This document shows, in pieces, positions 26,741-37,010 of a DNA stretch of 64,000 nucleotides. Source of the DNA: Thalassotalea hakodatensis (GTDB taxonomy: Bacteria; Pseudomonadota; Gammaproteobacteria; Enterobacterales; Alteromonadaceae). A program made the position numbers and the translations under genes. The stretch's first letter is position 1. Each line of letters starts with the position of its first letter. The stretch spans positions 3,566,066 through 3,630,065 of the forward strand of contig NZ_AP027365.1 of assembly GCF_030295995.1 (NCBI RefSeq), read 5' to 3'. Under the pieces are notes generated by a model. The model was not told the DNA's origin. It worked only from the letters and a program-made list of their open reading frames with translations, and made no database searches.

Positions 26741-28303
26741 CTAACCCAGCTGTTTGGCTTTGTTTTGCCAGCTAACACACCAATCTATAATTTGTTCTTT
26801 TTGTAAACCAGGGTGAATAATGTTTCCTTGAGCGGTATCTCCACCAATAGCGACAAAATTTTCTTTCAATGATAATTTATCGATACCTTTCCCTACTACT
26901 GAAATGTCCATTTTCCTGATCAAATTTATCAACGCATTCACTATCGTTTTATCAACCCGATAACCTGCTATATCATCAATATGACTGCAATCAATTTTCA
27001 CTTGATAAACTGATGCTCGACGCAAATACTTTAACGCTTCATAGCTGCCTGAAAATTCATCTACTGAAATGTTAGCACCGAGCGCCTTTAATTGATCTAT
27101 CATCATGCGCGCTCTGTAGGCATTACTCAGTAATACCTTTTCGTGTAACTCGACAATAAGCTGGTTTAACGGTATGTCATTTTGTTCTGCTTGCAGTGCA
27201 ATAAAGTCAGCAAGTTCAGTTTCTAATAACGCACCACTACTTAAGTTCACCGAAACCGTCGCCGTTATACCATTCGCTTTGGTTAATGCGAGGATTTCAA
27301 AGGCATCGCTAAATAACATTTTAGTCAATGGATATAATACGTTGCTATATGATGCTAATTGTTCAAACTCTGCTTGTGATAACTTTTCATCAACATGTTT
27401 ACGCCAATCAAGTTTCATCTCAAAACCGATGATTTTATCTTGAATGAAAGATACTTGTGGCTGAATAAGTGATGTTAACTCACCTCGTTGATGACATTGG
27501 CGTAATTTTTCCATAAGAGCAAGTTGACGTTTGCTATGTATAGCATGACTCGTTTCATAATAGCGGAACGTTTCCCCCGTGCGTTCAGCAAGTGATAGTG
27601 CATCGCACGCATCTGTCATCATACTTGAGGCATGATGCTGCGAGTTGCCAGAACAAATACCTAGCATTAATTCAAAATTTAACGAGCAACTTTTCACACT
27701 TATCGCTTTAGGCACAATATTAATTAATGTTTGACATAAATCTTCAAGAACTATTTTTTCAGGATGTTGAAAAGCACTTTTATCAACAAGCACAGCAAAT
27801 TCTAACCCTTGTAAACGACACAATTTTATTTGCTCATTTTGATCATTCCCCAAATTGATTAATAACGCTTTATCTTGCAAACCTTGCTGCATTTTATAAG
27901 CAAATTGAAGCAGTATTAGATCAGAGTTTTGGTGGCCAAGCACATCATTCACTTGATCAAAATTTACCGGTTTAAAAACGATAACCGCGATATTATTTGC
28001 GCCTTTTTCTTTTATTACGTTTTTAAGCACTGTTAAGCCACGCTGCATTACAGGTAAATTCGTGACCGCATCTCGAGCAAAAGTCTGTGTAGTAGCTAAG
28101 TGTTTTGTTTGACGAATTTGACGCCTTTTGCCGTAGGCTATGAGTTGCATTAACAATAATGCGAGTAGTGCTCCGACGACTAAAGCAATAATAAGATGAA
28201 AAAACTGGAAAGTAGCAACGAACAAACTGTCTGCTGCAAAGGCATAAGGCGCTAAAATAAGCATCATTAACAGCAAAATAAAACGATTAGCAATCATCAC
28301 CAT
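26741..28303 (-). CDS. Degenerate GGDEF/EAL protein, probably catalytically inactive
   Basis: I chose the ATG at 28303 because AAGG precedes it by five bases. The roughly 520-residue protein has one or two N-terminal transmembrane segments, then GGDEF-like and EAL-like domains. Key residues are lost: the GGDEF loop reads RLQGLEF, the EAL motif reads FEMKLDW, and DDFGTGYSS is replaced by DEFSGSYEA. It resembles the CsrD class of non-enzymatic GGDEF-EAL proteins that act by binding partners. Its true partner is unknown. Confidence 0.85.
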   Translation of the reverse strand: MVMIANRFILLLMMLILAPYAFAADSLFVATFQFFHLIIALVVGALLALLLMQLIAYGKRRQIRQTKHLATTQTFARDAVTNLPVMQRGLTVLKNVIKEKGANNIAVIVFKPVNFDQVNDVLGHQNSDLILLQFAYKMQQGLQDKALLINLGNDQNEQIKLCRLQGLEFAVLVDKSAFQHPEKIVLEDLCQTLINIVPKAISVKSCSLNFELMLGICSGNSQHHASSMMTDACDALSLAERTGETFRYYETSHAIHSKRQLALMEKLRQCHQRGELTSLIQPQVSFIQDKIIGFEMKLDWRKHVDEKLSQAEFEQLASYSNVLYPLTKMLFSDAFEILALTKANGITATVSVNLSSGALLETELADFIALQAEQNDIPLNQLIVELHEKVLLSNAYRARMMIDQLKALGANISVDEFSGSYEALKYLRRASVYQVKIDCSHIDDIAGYRVDKTIVNALINLIRKMDISVVGKGIDKLSLKENFVAIGGDTAQGNIIHPGLQKEQIIDWCVSWQNKAKQLG

Positions 28304-28376
28304 AGACACCTTTCAACAGCAAGCCGGAGCAAAAGTAAGCTTAACAATACTAATCGTTGTATTATTAGTACGCAAA

Positions 28377-29618
28377 TTAGCGAGAAAGAACAGTATTCCC
28401 CGCTTTTACAAGTAATGTCAAAGGGTTTACACCATATTGATAACAAAGCTCTGCAGGTTGCTGAATATTCCACATCGCTATATCCGCATCATAGCCAACT
28501 TCAAGCTTCCCCTTCGAGTCAGCAATGCCAAGCGCATTTGCACCATTGCATGTCACTCCAGCAAGCGCTTCACTTGGTGTTAAACGAAACAATGTACAAG
28601 CCATATGTAACATTAATTGCAGAGAATTTATGGGTGATGAGCCTGGATTTTCGTCCGTCGCTATTGCCATAGGCACATTATATTTACGCAGTAAATCTAT
28701 CGGTGGTTGTTGAGTTTCTCTTAAAAAATAAAATGCCCCCGGCAATAACACGGCGGTCATTCCACTTTCCTTCATGGCTTTGATGCCCTGCTCGTCTAAG
28801 TATTCAATATGATCAGCTGATAACGCATGAAAACTTGCCGCTAATTCAGTGCCACCTAAATTCGAAAGCTGTTCTGCATGTATTTTTACGGGTAAATTCG
28901 CCTGTTTAGCAGCCTGAAAAACCTTTTCAGTTTGCACTTTAGAAAAACCAATATGTTCACAAAACACATCCACAGCATCAGCGAGCTTTTCTTGTGAAAC
29001 TTTCGGCAGCATCTCTTTGCAAACAAGTTCAACATATTCATCAGGCATGTTTTTATATTCAACAGGTAACGCATGAGCGCCAAGAAACGTGCGTTTTACG
29101 GTAACAGGTAAATGCTTCGCAAGCGCTGTAGCCACCCTTAGCATTTTTATTTCATTTTCAGTATCTAAACCATAACCCGATTTGATTTCGACGGTGGTGA
29201 CACCTTCGTTATGTAGTGCTTTTAGTCGGGGTAATGCACTATTAAGCAATTGTTCTTCAGAAGCTATTCTTGTTGCAGATACGGTAGAAACAATACCACC
29301 GCCAGCATTAGCAATTTGTTCATAACTCGCACCTTGTAAGCGCATTTCAAATTCATTGGCACGGTTTCCGCCGTAAACCAAGTGAGTATGACAGTCTATT
29401 AACCCTGGCGTTAACCATTGATCATGGCCATCGATGACATCTACATTATTGACGTCATAAGCAGGTAAGCTTTCCATCGTACCAAGCCATGCAATTTTCC
29501 CTTGTGCGATCGCCAAAGCTGCATTTTTTATTTCGCCATAGTTTTCGCCACCTTGTGACATCGTGGCAATATTTACATGGATAAAAAGGGTTTGCCAACT
29601 CGCAACATTAAAGCTCAT
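28377..29618 (-). CDS. hutI: Imidazolonepropionase
   Basis: The 413-residue amidohydrolase catalyses the third step of histidine degradation, 4-imidazolone-5-propionate to N-formimino-L-glutamate. Metal-binding residues lie in [30 protein letters not shown] and [10 protein letters not shown]. It is divergent from hutC, sharing the operator region at 29682-29735. With hutU and hutH it completes the path to formiminoglutamate; hutG or hutF is not in the window. Confidence 0.97.
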   Translation of the reverse strand: MSFNVASWQTLFIHVNIATMSQGGENYGEIKNAALAIAQGKIAWLGTMESLPAYDVNNVDVIDGHDQWLTPGLIDCHTHLVYGGNRANEFEMRLQGASYEQIANAGGGIVSTVSATRIASEEQLLNSALPRLKALHNEGVTTVEIKSGYGLDTENEIKMLRVATALAKHLPVTVKRTFLGAHALPVEYKNMPDEYVELVCKEMLPKVSQEKLADAVDVFCEHIGFSKVQTEKVFQAAKQANLPVKIHAEQLSNLGGTELAASFHALSADHIEYLDEQGIKAMKESGMTAVLLPGAFYFLRETQQPPIDLLRKYNVPMAIATDENPGSSPINSLQLMLHMACTLFRLTPSEALAGVTCNGANALGIADSKGKLEVGYDADIAMWNIQQPAELCYQYGVNPLTLLVKAGNTVLSR

Positions 29619-29681
29619 AACATTCTCAACAATACATTTTTAATTGTCGCAACTCTAACGAATAAACAAAGACATTGCAAA

Positions 29682-29735
29682 CTTGTATATACAACTATTG
29701 ACCCATTCAATAAAACATGAGATTGTATATACAAG
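29682..29735. promoter_or_regulatory. Two HutC-type operators
   Basis: CTTGTATATACAAC (29682-29695) and ATTGTATATACAAG (29722-29735) share the 12-bp palindrome TTGTATATACAA and start 40 bp apart. GntR/HutC repressors bind such TGTATATACA sites. They lie between divergent hutI and hutC, so one repressor could control both directions and be relieved by urocanate. Confidence 0.85.
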
Positions 29736-29778
29736 ATATAGTTCTACTATTAATTTACAGTGTTTAGGTGAAGCCATC

Positions 29779-30489
29779 ATGAGTCAAGCAAAAGCCGCTA
29801 AGTTTACCGTCATAAAAGAGCATATCTGCCAAAATATTGAATCAGGTGTTTGGCAGCAACATAGCAAAGTTCCTTCAGAAAATGAACTTGCTGAGCAATT
29901 TTCAGTGAGTCGTATGACCGCAAGAAGAGCTTTACAAGAACTAACGGAACAAGGTTTGTTAGTACGTACTCAAGGTGCGGGTACTTTTGTTGCTACATTT
30001 AAATCACAATCATCTGTGTTAGAAATTCGGAATATCGCTGATGAAATAGGCGAACGTGGACACGAACATCAGGCAATGCAACTTCAATTAACCACCGTTG
30101 ATGTAACCGAAGAACTTGCAATACTGCTAGGCATGAAACAAGGAGAACGTGCATTCTACTCTGAAGTGTTACATCTTGAAAATAAACAACCTATTCAACT
30201 CGAACAACGGTTTGTTAACCCACGATTAGTGCCTGAATACTTATTGCAAGACTTCGCTAACATTACACCACATGAATATTTATCAAATGAAGCGCCTTTA
30301 ACAGAGGCAACACACGAAATAGAAGCAGTACTTGCTGCACCAGAAAACTGCACATTACTCGAAATAGCACCAAGCACCCCTTGCTTACAAGTAAAGCGTC
30401 GTACTTGGTCAAGTCAAGGCGTAGTGAGCTTAGCAACATTAACGGCACCTGGTGATAAATATCGCCTTGGCAGCCATTTAACTTTTTAA
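29779..30489 (+). CDS. hutC: Histidine utilisation repressor HutC (GntR family)
   Basis: I chose the ATG at 29779 ([16 protein letters not shown]), since upstream in-frame codons overlap the operators. The 236-residue protein has an N-terminal winged helix ([31 protein letters not shown]) and a C-terminal UTRA effector domain ([22 protein letters not shown]). HutC represses hut genes and releases DNA when urocanate binds. It is the first gene of hutC-hutU-hutH. Confidence 0.94.
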   Translation: MSQAKAAKFTVIKEHICQNIESGVWQQHSKVPSENELAEQFSVSRMTARRALQELTEQGLLVRTQGAGTFVATFKSQSSVLEIRNIADEIGERGHEHQAMQLQLTTVDVTEELAILLGMKQGERAFYSEVLHLENKQPIQLEQRFVNPRLVPEYLLQDFANITPHEYLSNEAPLTEATHEIEAVLAAPENCTLLEIAPSTPCLQVKRRTWSSQGVVSLATLTAPGDKYRLGSHLTF

Positions 30490-30514
30490 CGCACTCAATC
30501 GTTTGGAAAAAACC

Positions 30515-32212
30515 ATGACTATCGACAATAGATTAGATACTACTCGAAAAATTCGTGCTGCACGTGGCAGTGAAATAACCGCAAAAAGCTGGTTAACTGA
30601 AGCAGCAAAACGCATGCTAATGAATAACTTAGATGATGAAGTTGCCGAACATCCACAATCATTAGTTGTGTATGGTGGAATTGGCCGCGCTGCTCGTGAT
30701 TGGCAATGTTATGACAAAATTGTAGAAACGTTAGACCGCCTTGAAGATGATGAAACCTTACTGGTGCAATCTGGCAAACCAGTCGGTGTTTTTCGCACCC
30801 ATGCTGATGCACCTAGAGTGCTTATTGCAAACTCGAATCTTGTACCTAATTGGGGCAATTGGGAGCACTTCAATGAGTTAGATAAACAAGGCTTGATGAT
30901 GTATGGCCAGATGACCGCTGGTTCATGGATTTACATCGGCTCTCAAGGGATTGTTCAAGGAACCTATGAAACCTTTGTTGCGATGGCTAAACAGCACTTT
31001 AATGGTGATGCAACCGGGAAATGGGTATTAACTGGTGGTTTAGGTGGCATGGGTGGTGCACAACCGCTTGCTGCAACCATGGCTGGTTTTTCCGCGCTTG
31101 TTGTTGAATGTGATGAATCACGCATCGACTTCCGCTTGAATACTCGATATGTTGATGTAAAAGCAACAGACTTAGATGAAGCATTGTCGATCATCAATAA
31201 CGCTTGTGCAAAAGGCGAAGCAATCTCAGTAGGCTTAGTTGGTAATGCAGCAGACGTTTATCCTGAATTAGTTAAACGTGGCATTACCCCTGATGTTGTC
31301 ACCGATCAAACATCTGCTCATGACCCACTAAATGGCTATCTTCCACAAGGTTGGAGCATGGAATATGCCGCTGAAATGCGTCAAAAAGATGAAGCAGCCG
31401 TTGTAAAAGCGGCGAAATTATCGATGGCCGTTCAAGTACAAGCAATGTTAGCCATGCAATCTGCAGGCGCTGCGACTACCGATTACGGAAACAACATTCG
31501 TCAAATGGCACTTGAGGAAGGCGTCAAGAATGCCTTTGATTTTCCTGGTTTTGTACCTGCCTATATACGACCTTTATTCTGTGAAGGTATTGGCCCATTC
31601 CGTTGGGTTGCATTATCTGGTGATCCTGAAGATATTTACAAAACAGATCAAAAAGTAAAAGAATTAATTCCCAATGACCCTCATTTACATAACTGGTTGG
31701 ATATGGCGCGAGAGCGTATTGCTTTTCAAGGTTTGCCCGCTAGGATCTGCTGGGTTGGTTTGAAAGATCGCGCTCGTCTTGCTGTTGCTTTCAATGAAAT
31801 GGTAAAAAATGGTGAACTTAAAGCCCCTGTTGTTATTGGTCGAGATCACTTAGATTCAGGCTCTGTTGCATCTCCAAATCGTGAAACAGAGAGTATGATG
31901 GACGGTTCAGATGCCGTTTCAGACTGGCCATTATTAAACGCATTATTATCCACTTCGGGGGGCGCTACTTGGGTAAGTTTACATCATGGTGGTGGTGTAG
32001 GCATGGGCTTTAGCCAACATGCTGGTGTTGTTATCGTTGCTGACGGTACAGACGCAGCAGAAAAACGTATCGCTCGTGTTTTATGGAATGATCCTGGTAC
32101 CGGTGTCATGCGTCATGCTGACGCTGGCTATGACATTGCGATAAATTGTGCAAAAGAACAAGGCCTAGATCTACCCATGGTTGATGGCGCAAACGGTAAG
32201 AGAGGAGCTTAA
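30515..32212 (+). CDS. hutU: Urocanate hydratase
   Basis: The protein has 565 residues from the ATG at 30515; a TTG at 30503 is in frame but less likely. The NAD-dependent enzyme converts urocanate to imidazolone propionate. [18 protein letters not shown] binds NAD, and [17 protein letters not shown] and [15 protein letters not shown] are highly conserved active-site regions. It lies 25 bp after hutC and 2 bp before hutH. Confidence 0.97.
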   Translation: MTIDNRLDTTRKIRAARGSEITAKSWLTEAAKRMLMNNLDDEVAEHPQSLVVYGGIGRAARDWQCYDKIVETLDRLEDDETLLVQSGKPVGVFRTHADAPRVLIANSNLVPNWGNWEHFNELDKQGLMMYGQMTAGSWIYIGSQGIVQGTYETFVAMAKQHFNGDATGKWVLTGGLGGMGGAQPLAATMAGFSALVVECDESRIDFRLNTRYVDVKATDLDEALSIINNACAKGEAISVGLVGNAADVYPELVKRGITPDVVTDQTSAHDPLNGYLPQGWSMEYAAEMRQKDEAAVVKAAKLSMAVQVQAMLAMQSAGAATTDYGNNIRQMALEEGVKNAFDFPGFVPAYIRPLFCEGIGPFRWVALSGDPEDIYKTDQKVKELIPNDPHLHNWLDMARERIAFQGLPARICWVGLKDRARLAVAFNEMVKNGELKAPVVIGRDHLDSGSVASPNRETESMMDGSDAVSDWPLLNALLSTSGGATWVSLHHGGGVGMGFSQHAGVVIVADGTDAAEKRIARVLWNDPGTGVMRHADAGYDIAINCAKEQGLDLPMVDGANGKRGA

Positions 32213-32214
32213 TC

Positions 32215-33750
32215 ATGAATCAATTAACCATAGTGCCAGGTCAGCTAACATTAACAGCACTACGTGCAGTAAGCCGTTATGATGGTATTGAGTATGCATT
32301 AGACGAAAGTGCCTTTGACAACATCAATAAAAGTGCCGCGGCAGTACAAGAAGTTATAGAGAAAAATCAAGTCGTATACGGTATCAACACTGGCTTTGGC
32401 TTGTTAGCAAATACCCGCATCAAAAAAGATGAGTTAGAACTTTTACAACGTTCTATTGTTTTATCTCATTCTGCCGGTTTTGGCGAATACATGGAAGATG
32501 CTACTGTTCGTTTAATGATGGTCTTGAAAATTAATTCATTAGCTCGTGGCTTTTCAGGCATTAGACTAGAGGTGATTCAAGCGTTAATTACATTACTCAA
32601 TGCTGAGGTTTACCCGTGTGTACCTAAGAAGGGTTCTGTTGGTGCCTCTGGAGACCTGGCACCATTGTCTCACATGGTGCTACCTTTATTAGGTGAAGGA
32701 GAAATGTCTTATCAAGATCAAGTAATTTCAGCTAAAGAAGGATTAGAAATTGCTGGTTTACAACCTATTACACTTGCAGCTAAAGAAGGTTTAGCGCTAT
32801 TAAATGGCACACAAGCATCGACTACATTTGCTTTGGAAGGGTTATTTTTAGCGGAAGATTTATATGCTGCGGGTATAACGATTGGTTCAATGACCGTAGA
32901 AGCTGCACTGGGCTCTCGCGCCCCATTTGACGATAGAGTACATCAAGTGCGTGGGCAGCAAGGACAAATTGATGCGGCAACTGCATATCGTCACGTGTTA
33001 GGTGATGACTCTCAAATTGGTCAATCTCACTTTGAATGTGAAAAAGTGCAAGACCCATACTCTCTACGCTGCCAGCCACAGGTCATGGGCGCTTGTTTAA
33101 CACAAATTCGCCAAGCTGCAGACGTATTGTTGGTGGAAGCAAATGGGGTGACTGACAACCCGCTAGTATTTGCTAATGAAGGTGACTTTATTTCTGCTGG
33201 CAACTTCCACGCAGAACCTGTTGCAATGGCAGCAGATAACTTAGCACTCGCTATTGCAGAAATTGGTTCGCTATCTGAACGCAGAATGGCATTATTAATT
33301 GATGCAAACTTAAGTAAGTTACCACCATTTTTAGTCGAAAATGGCGGGGTTAATTCTGGCTTTATGATCGCACAAGTTACCTCAGCGGCGCTTGCATCGG
33401 AAAACAAGTCACTTGCCCACCCGGCATCTGTTGATAGTTTGCCAACCTCTGCTAATCAAGAAGATCATGTATCAATGGCAGCTTTTGCCGGACGTCGACT
33501 TACAGATATGGCAGAAAACACCAATGGTGTGCTTGCCGTTGAGTATCTTGCTGCCGCACAAGGCCTTGACTTTAGAGCACCACTGAAAAGCTCAACTGTT
33601 ATCGAGCAAGCTAAAGCTATTTTACGTGAGTATGTCGCTTATTATGATAAAGACCGTTATTTTGCTCCGGATATTGCTGAAGCATCCGGTATTATTGCTG
33701 AAGCAGATTTAAACTCACTTATCCCTCAAGGGATGCTACCCAGCTTTTAA
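32215..33750 (+). CDS. hutH: Histidine ammonia-lyase
   Basis: The 511-residue enzyme removes ammonia from histidine to give urocanate. The Ala-Ser-Gly triad that self-cyclises to the MIO cofactor lies in [15 protein letters not shown]. Other landmarks are YGINTGFG near residue 55 and the [11 protein letters not shown]-like [15 protein letters not shown]. It is the last gene of the hut unit, with a terminator 26 bp later. Confidence 0.98.
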   Translation: MNQLTIVPGQLTLTALRAVSRYDGIEYALDESAFDNINKSAAAVQEVIEKNQVVYGINTGFGLLANTRIKKDELELLQRSIVLSHSAGFGEYMEDATVRLMMVLKINSLARGFSGIRLEVIQALITLLNAEVYPCVPKKGSVGASGDLAPLSHMVLPLLGEGEMSYQDQVISAKEGLEIAGLQPITLAAKEGLALLNGTQASTTFALEGLFLAEDLYAAGITIGSMTVEAALGSRAPFDDRVHQVRGQQGQIDAATAYRHVLGDDSQIGQSHFECEKVQDPYSLRCQPQVMGACLTQIRQAADVLLVEANGVTDNPLVFANEGDFISAGNFHAEPVAMAADNLALAIAEIGSLSERRMALLIDANLSKLPPFLVENGGVNSGFMIAQVTSAALASENKSLAHPASVDSLPTSANQEDHVSMAAFAGRRLTDMAENTNGVLAVEYLAAAQGLDFRAPLKSSTVIEQAKAILREYVAYYDKDRYFAPDIAEASGIIAEADLNSLIPQGMLPSF

Positions 33751-33776
33751 GTTGCTTTAAATAAAATGCAAAAACA

Positions 33777-33802
33777 AAAGCCGACAAATTGTCGGCTTTT
33801 TG
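33777..33802 (+). terminator. Intrinsic terminator of the hut operon
   Basis: AAAAGCCGACAA and TTGTCGGCTTTTT form a GC-rich stem with a T run just after hutH. Confidence 0.88.
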
Positions 33803-33981
33803 GTATGAGTTGCAAACAATTTGTTGTAACCGACTATCACTTGTGTTCGCCCCTATTTTACGGTCGGTGTAACGTATATTCATAAACACTTGATATAGTG
33901 ACACTTCGTTATCTTAGCTAAAAAAACAATAACGTTTAAATTACACTAGTGAAACATTTTTTTTACGTTATACTAGGGTTA

Positions 33982-34247
33982 ATACCAATTCGCATAAATA
34001 TTCGGTCATTCAGCGAGAATTAAACGCTTTAGAGGCACGGCGTTGATTGCAGAGAGTGGTTATTCCCTTTTCAAAATCAACAACACAGGCTATGAAGCGT
34101 TTAAACTCGCCCTTTGGGAGCGTATTAGAGGCGCGATAATTGCGCAAAACGTGTTTGATGTAGAACAACTATACCTGCACACGTTTCGCTTATTCTCCCA
34201 CCTCTGACATCGCTCTAAACTGACTTAATCTTTATGCGAATTGGTAT
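33982..34247. repeat. Family 1 mobile repeat, copy B
   Basis: This 266-bp element has perfect 17-bp terminal inverted repeats ATACCAATTCGCATAAA (33982-33998 and complement 34231-34247). It has the same orientation as copy C but lacks about 50 bp of internal sequence present in A and C. It lies about 50 bp upstream of nfeD. It has no coding capacity. The rest of the 33803-34299 gap shows nothing else. Confidence 0.88.
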
Positions 34248-34299
34248 AACTTGTCTATCATAGGCGACGATTTTCCAGCTAGAAAACAAGGAGTGAGTA

Positions 34300-34752
34300 G
34301 TGGAATATATTTTGTATTTTGAAACGTGGATTGTACTTGCAATTTTATTCTCTTGCCTTGAAATTTTTATACCTGGCGGAATTTTACTGAATCTTGGCAT
34401 CGCCTCTTTACTTGTTGCCATTGGCGTACAACAAAACATTCTTGATACTTGGGTATTAACTCTCACCGCTTGGTTTATTAGCGCAACTGTGCTGCTGTTT
34501 GTGCTTTATTTTTTCACCGAAAAGTTCTTCAAAGGCGAGCAAACCATTGGCAACATTTATGAGGAACTCGATATCTATGGCAAAAAAGTTGTAGTGACCG
34601 AAAATATTGGCCCCGGTACACATGCCGGTAGAGTTTCGTTTCAAGGAACATCTTGGACAGCACTAAGTGACGGTTCTGAAATTCCAGCTGGCTGCCAAGC
34701 CACTATCGTTTGCAAAGATAACATCTCTTTAGTTGTTGAACCAATTAAATAA
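34300..34752 (+). CDS. NfeD-family membrane protein (short form)
   Basis: The 150-residue protein starts with GTG behind AAGGAG. It has two or three transmembrane segments (LAILFSCLEIFIPGGILLNLG and AWFISATVLLFVLYFF) and a C-terminal OB-fold (GTHAGRVSFQGTSWTALSDG). Short NfeD proteins lack the ClpP-like protease and act with stomatin-type SPFH proteins in membrane microdomains. Two SPFH genes follow directly, which supports the assignment. Confidence 0.9.
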   Translation: MEYILYFETWIVLAILFSCLEIFIPGGILLNLGIASLLVAIGVQQNILDTWVLTLTAWFISATVLLFVLYFFTEKFFKGEQTIGNIYEELDIYGKKVVVTENIGPGTHAGRVSFQGTSWTALSDGSEIPAGCQATIVCKDNISLVVEPIK

Positions 34753-34799
34753 CGTCTAATTTTTAATTTTACTTCTACCTTAAAACCTGGAGGGTTTTT

Positions 34800-35720
34800 A
34801 TGTTAGCCACGCTTACTTTCGCACTGCTTGCGTTACTTTTTATTGTGGTAAAGTTGGTGTTGATTGTACAAATGAAAGAAGTTTGTGTGATAGAACGCCT
34901 CGGAAAATTTCGTGCGGTTATGGAACCTGGAATCCATTTTCTTATTCCATTTATCGATCGTGTCGCTTACCGTCATGAAACACGCGAGCAAGTACTAGAT
35001 ATTCCTGCTCAAAGCTGTATTTCAAGAGATAACATTCAAATTAATGTCGATGGCTTAGTGTATATTCAAGTAATGGATGGTGCAAAAGCAAGTTATGGTA
35101 TTGAAGACTATAAGCGTGCCAGCATCAATTTAGCTCAAACCACCATGCGAAGTGAAATCGGTAAATTAAATTTAAGCCAAACCTTTTCAGAGCGTGATAC
35201 GCTCAATGAAACCATTGTTCGTGAAATTGACAAAGCTTCTGATCCTTGGGGTATTAAAGTACTACGTTACGAACTAAGAAATATTACCCCGTCTGACAAT
35301 GTTATTCATACCTTAGAAAAACAGATGGAGGCTGAACGACAAAAAAGAGCAGAAATCACCTTAGCGCTTGCTGAAAAAGAATCAACCATTAACTTATCCG
35401 AAGGTCAACGACAAGAGGCCATCAATTTATCGGAAGGTGACAAACAACGTCAAATAAACGAGGCACATGGGCGTGCAGAAGAAATTGAAATTTTAACCCA
35501 AGCGACGGCTGAAGGGATTTCATTAATTGCCAATGCGGCATCAAAACCCTGCGGTGATAAAGCGATTAGAATGCGCTTATTAGAACAATTTATTCAACAA
35601 ACTGGTGATATATTGAAAACCGCCGATGTTTCCGTTTTACCTACCGAGCTTGCAAAACTTGAAGGTTTTTTTGAAGGTATGGATAAAGTGACGCAAAACG
35701 TACAAGGAGTGACGAAATGA
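34800..35720 (+). CDS. Stomatin-like SPFH-domain protein (first of two)
   Basis: The 306-residue protein has an N-terminal transmembrane segment, then an SPFH/Band-7 domain (VIERLGKFRAVMEPGIHFLIPFIDRVAYR and SCISRDNIQINVDGLVYIQV) and a helical C-terminal flotillin-like region with an unusual duplicated LSEG motif (INLSEGQRQEAINLSEGDKQ). SPFH proteins oligomerise into membrane microdomain scaffolds. It lies between nfeD and a paralogue that overlaps it by 4 bp. Confidence 0.92.
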   Translation: MLATLTFALLALLFIVVKLVLIVQMKEVCVIERLGKFRAVMEPGIHFLIPFIDRVAYRHETREQVLDIPAQSCISRDNIQINVDGLVYIQVMDGAKASYGIEDYKRASINLAQTTMRSEIGKLNLSQTFSERDTLNETIVREIDKASDPWGIKVLRYELRNITPSDNVIHTLEKQMEAERQKRAEITLALAEKESTINLSEGQRQEAINLSEGDKQRQINEAHGRAEEIEILTQATAEGISLIANAASKPCGDKAIRMRLLEQFIQQTGDILKTADVSVLPTELAKLEGFFEGMDKVTQNVQGVTK

Positions 35721-36652
35721 TCCCCAATAATATTTCACAATTAGATCTCATTGTACTAGGTATTTGGGCCGCTATTTTTTTATACTTAGCCTATAAATTT
35801 ATTCAGGCTATTTGCTTAGTACCTACAAAATCAGCGTACGTGATTGAGCGATTAGGTAAATATCGCTGTACCCTTGAGGCAGGATTTCATGTTTTATTAC
35901 CTTTTATTGACCGCGTTGCGTTTATACAAGATTTAAAAGAAGAAACCATAAATGTCCCTCCTCAAGAATGCTTTTCAAAAGATGAAGTGAATGTCGAAGT
36001 TGATGGGGTTATCTATATACAGGTTACTGACCCTTTAAAAGCAAGTTACGGCATCACTGACTATCGTTTTGCTGCCATGCAGTTAGCTCAAACCACAACC
36101 CGTTCAGTCATTGGCACTTTAGATTTAGATCGTACCTTCGAAGAACGCGATATTATCAGTGCTAAAGTAGTCGAAGTATTAGATAAAGCCGGAGAACTCT
36201 GGGGAATACGCGTTCATCGTTATGAAATAAAAAACATTTCACCTCCATTAACGGTAACTAACGCGATGGAATTACAAGTGAATGCTGAACGTGAAAAACG
36301 CGCTATTTTAGCAAAAAGTTTGGGCGAAAAAGAAAGTAGAATAAATCGTTCTGAAGGTGAAATGACCGAAATGATCAATATTTCGGAAGGTGAGAAACAA
36401 CGCAGAATTAACAGTGCGGAAGGTAAAGCCGCTGAAATTTTAGCTATTGCGACAGCAACGGGTAATGCCATTGAAAAAGTGGCTAAAGCGATAGAACAAC
36501 CTGGTGGCGATCAAGCAATTCAAATGCAGTTGAACGAACAATACCTCAGTAAGCTGTCAGGTTTAAGCGATAAAAGTAGAAAGGTAATTCTGCCTGCAAA
36601 TTTATTAGACTTTGAACAGTGGCTTAAAACATTAGGTAGTAAACCCGTATAA
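35717..36652 (+). CDS. Stomatin-like SPFH-domain protein (second of two), QmcA-like
   Basis: The 311-residue protein is a paralogue of the preceding gene, overlapping it by ATGA. It has an N-terminal transmembrane segment, SPFH domain (VIERLGKYRCTLEAGFHVLLPFIDRVAF, then VNVEVDGVIYIQVTDP) and a coiled-coil tail with related NRSEGE / NISEGEKQ repeats. It matches the YbbK/QmcA type. The tandem pair with nfeD suggests that the two SPFH proteins form a mixed complex. Confidence 0.92.
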   Translation: MIPNNISQLDLIVLGIWAAIFLYLAYKFIQAICLVPTKSAYVIERLGKYRCTLEAGFHVLLPFIDRVAFIQDLKEETINVPPQECFSKDEVNVEVDGVIYIQVTDPLKASYGITDYRFAAMQLAQTTTRSVIGTLDLDRTFEERDIISAKVVEVLDKAGELWGIRVHRYEIKNISPPLTVTNAMELQVNAEREKRAILAKSLGEKESRINRSEGEMTEMINISEGEKQRRINSAEGKAAEILAIATATGNAIEKVAKAIEQPGGDQAIQMQLNEQYLSKLSGLSDKSRKVILPANLLDFEQWLKTLGSKPV

Positions 36653-36707
36653 ACAGCTTAACCATTGCTCCTCAAGCCTACTTGGTGATAATTCATTACA
36701 GGTAGGC

Positions 36708-37001
36708 TTAAAAAACTAATAATAAAATTAATAGGCTTAACACGACTACTGACAATATTGGCCAAATATGATCAGAGTTTGTTTTTTCCATCTGAACGAT
36801 TACTTTCCTTATATACCCCGTGATAAAATACACACCACCTCCTGATAGCGCCGTCAATAAATACACCAAAAGGGCTTTAAGGTTTAAGTTTTCTTGCCAA
36901 TAAAAATGAAGCCCATTGCTATTTACCATGACTAAGTTAAATAAAAATACATGGAAAAATAAGCAAAGACTAAAAAAACACGTTTGTTTGGTTTTTGACA
37001 T
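36708..37001 (-). CDS. Small membrane protein of unknown function
   Basis: I chose the ATG at 37001 (MSKTKQTCFF) because AGGAC precedes it. The 97-residue protein has three hydrophobic segments: FFSLCLFFHVFLFNLVMV, ALLVYLLTALSGGGVYFI and ILSVVVLSLLILLLVF. No family is recognised. It follows the epimerase gene by only 9 bp on the same strand, so the genes from 39235 down to here may form one unit. Codon use resembles its neighbours. Confidence 0.6.
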   Translation of the reverse strand: MSKTKQTCFFSLCLFFHVFLFNLVMVNSNGLHFYWQENLNLKALLVYLLTALSGGGVYFITGYIRKVIVQMEKTNSDHIWPILSVVVLSLLILLLVF

Positions 37002-37010
37002 TAACACGTC

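Noticed and set aside
33982-34247. Target-site duplication for family 1 repeats
   Set aside because: Flanks of the three end-to-end copies differ, and no consistent short duplication could be found by eye.
36220-36471. 83-codon frame antisense to the second SPFH gene
   Set aside because: It is antisense to a well-conserved coding region and has codon periodicity that follows from the sense strand.
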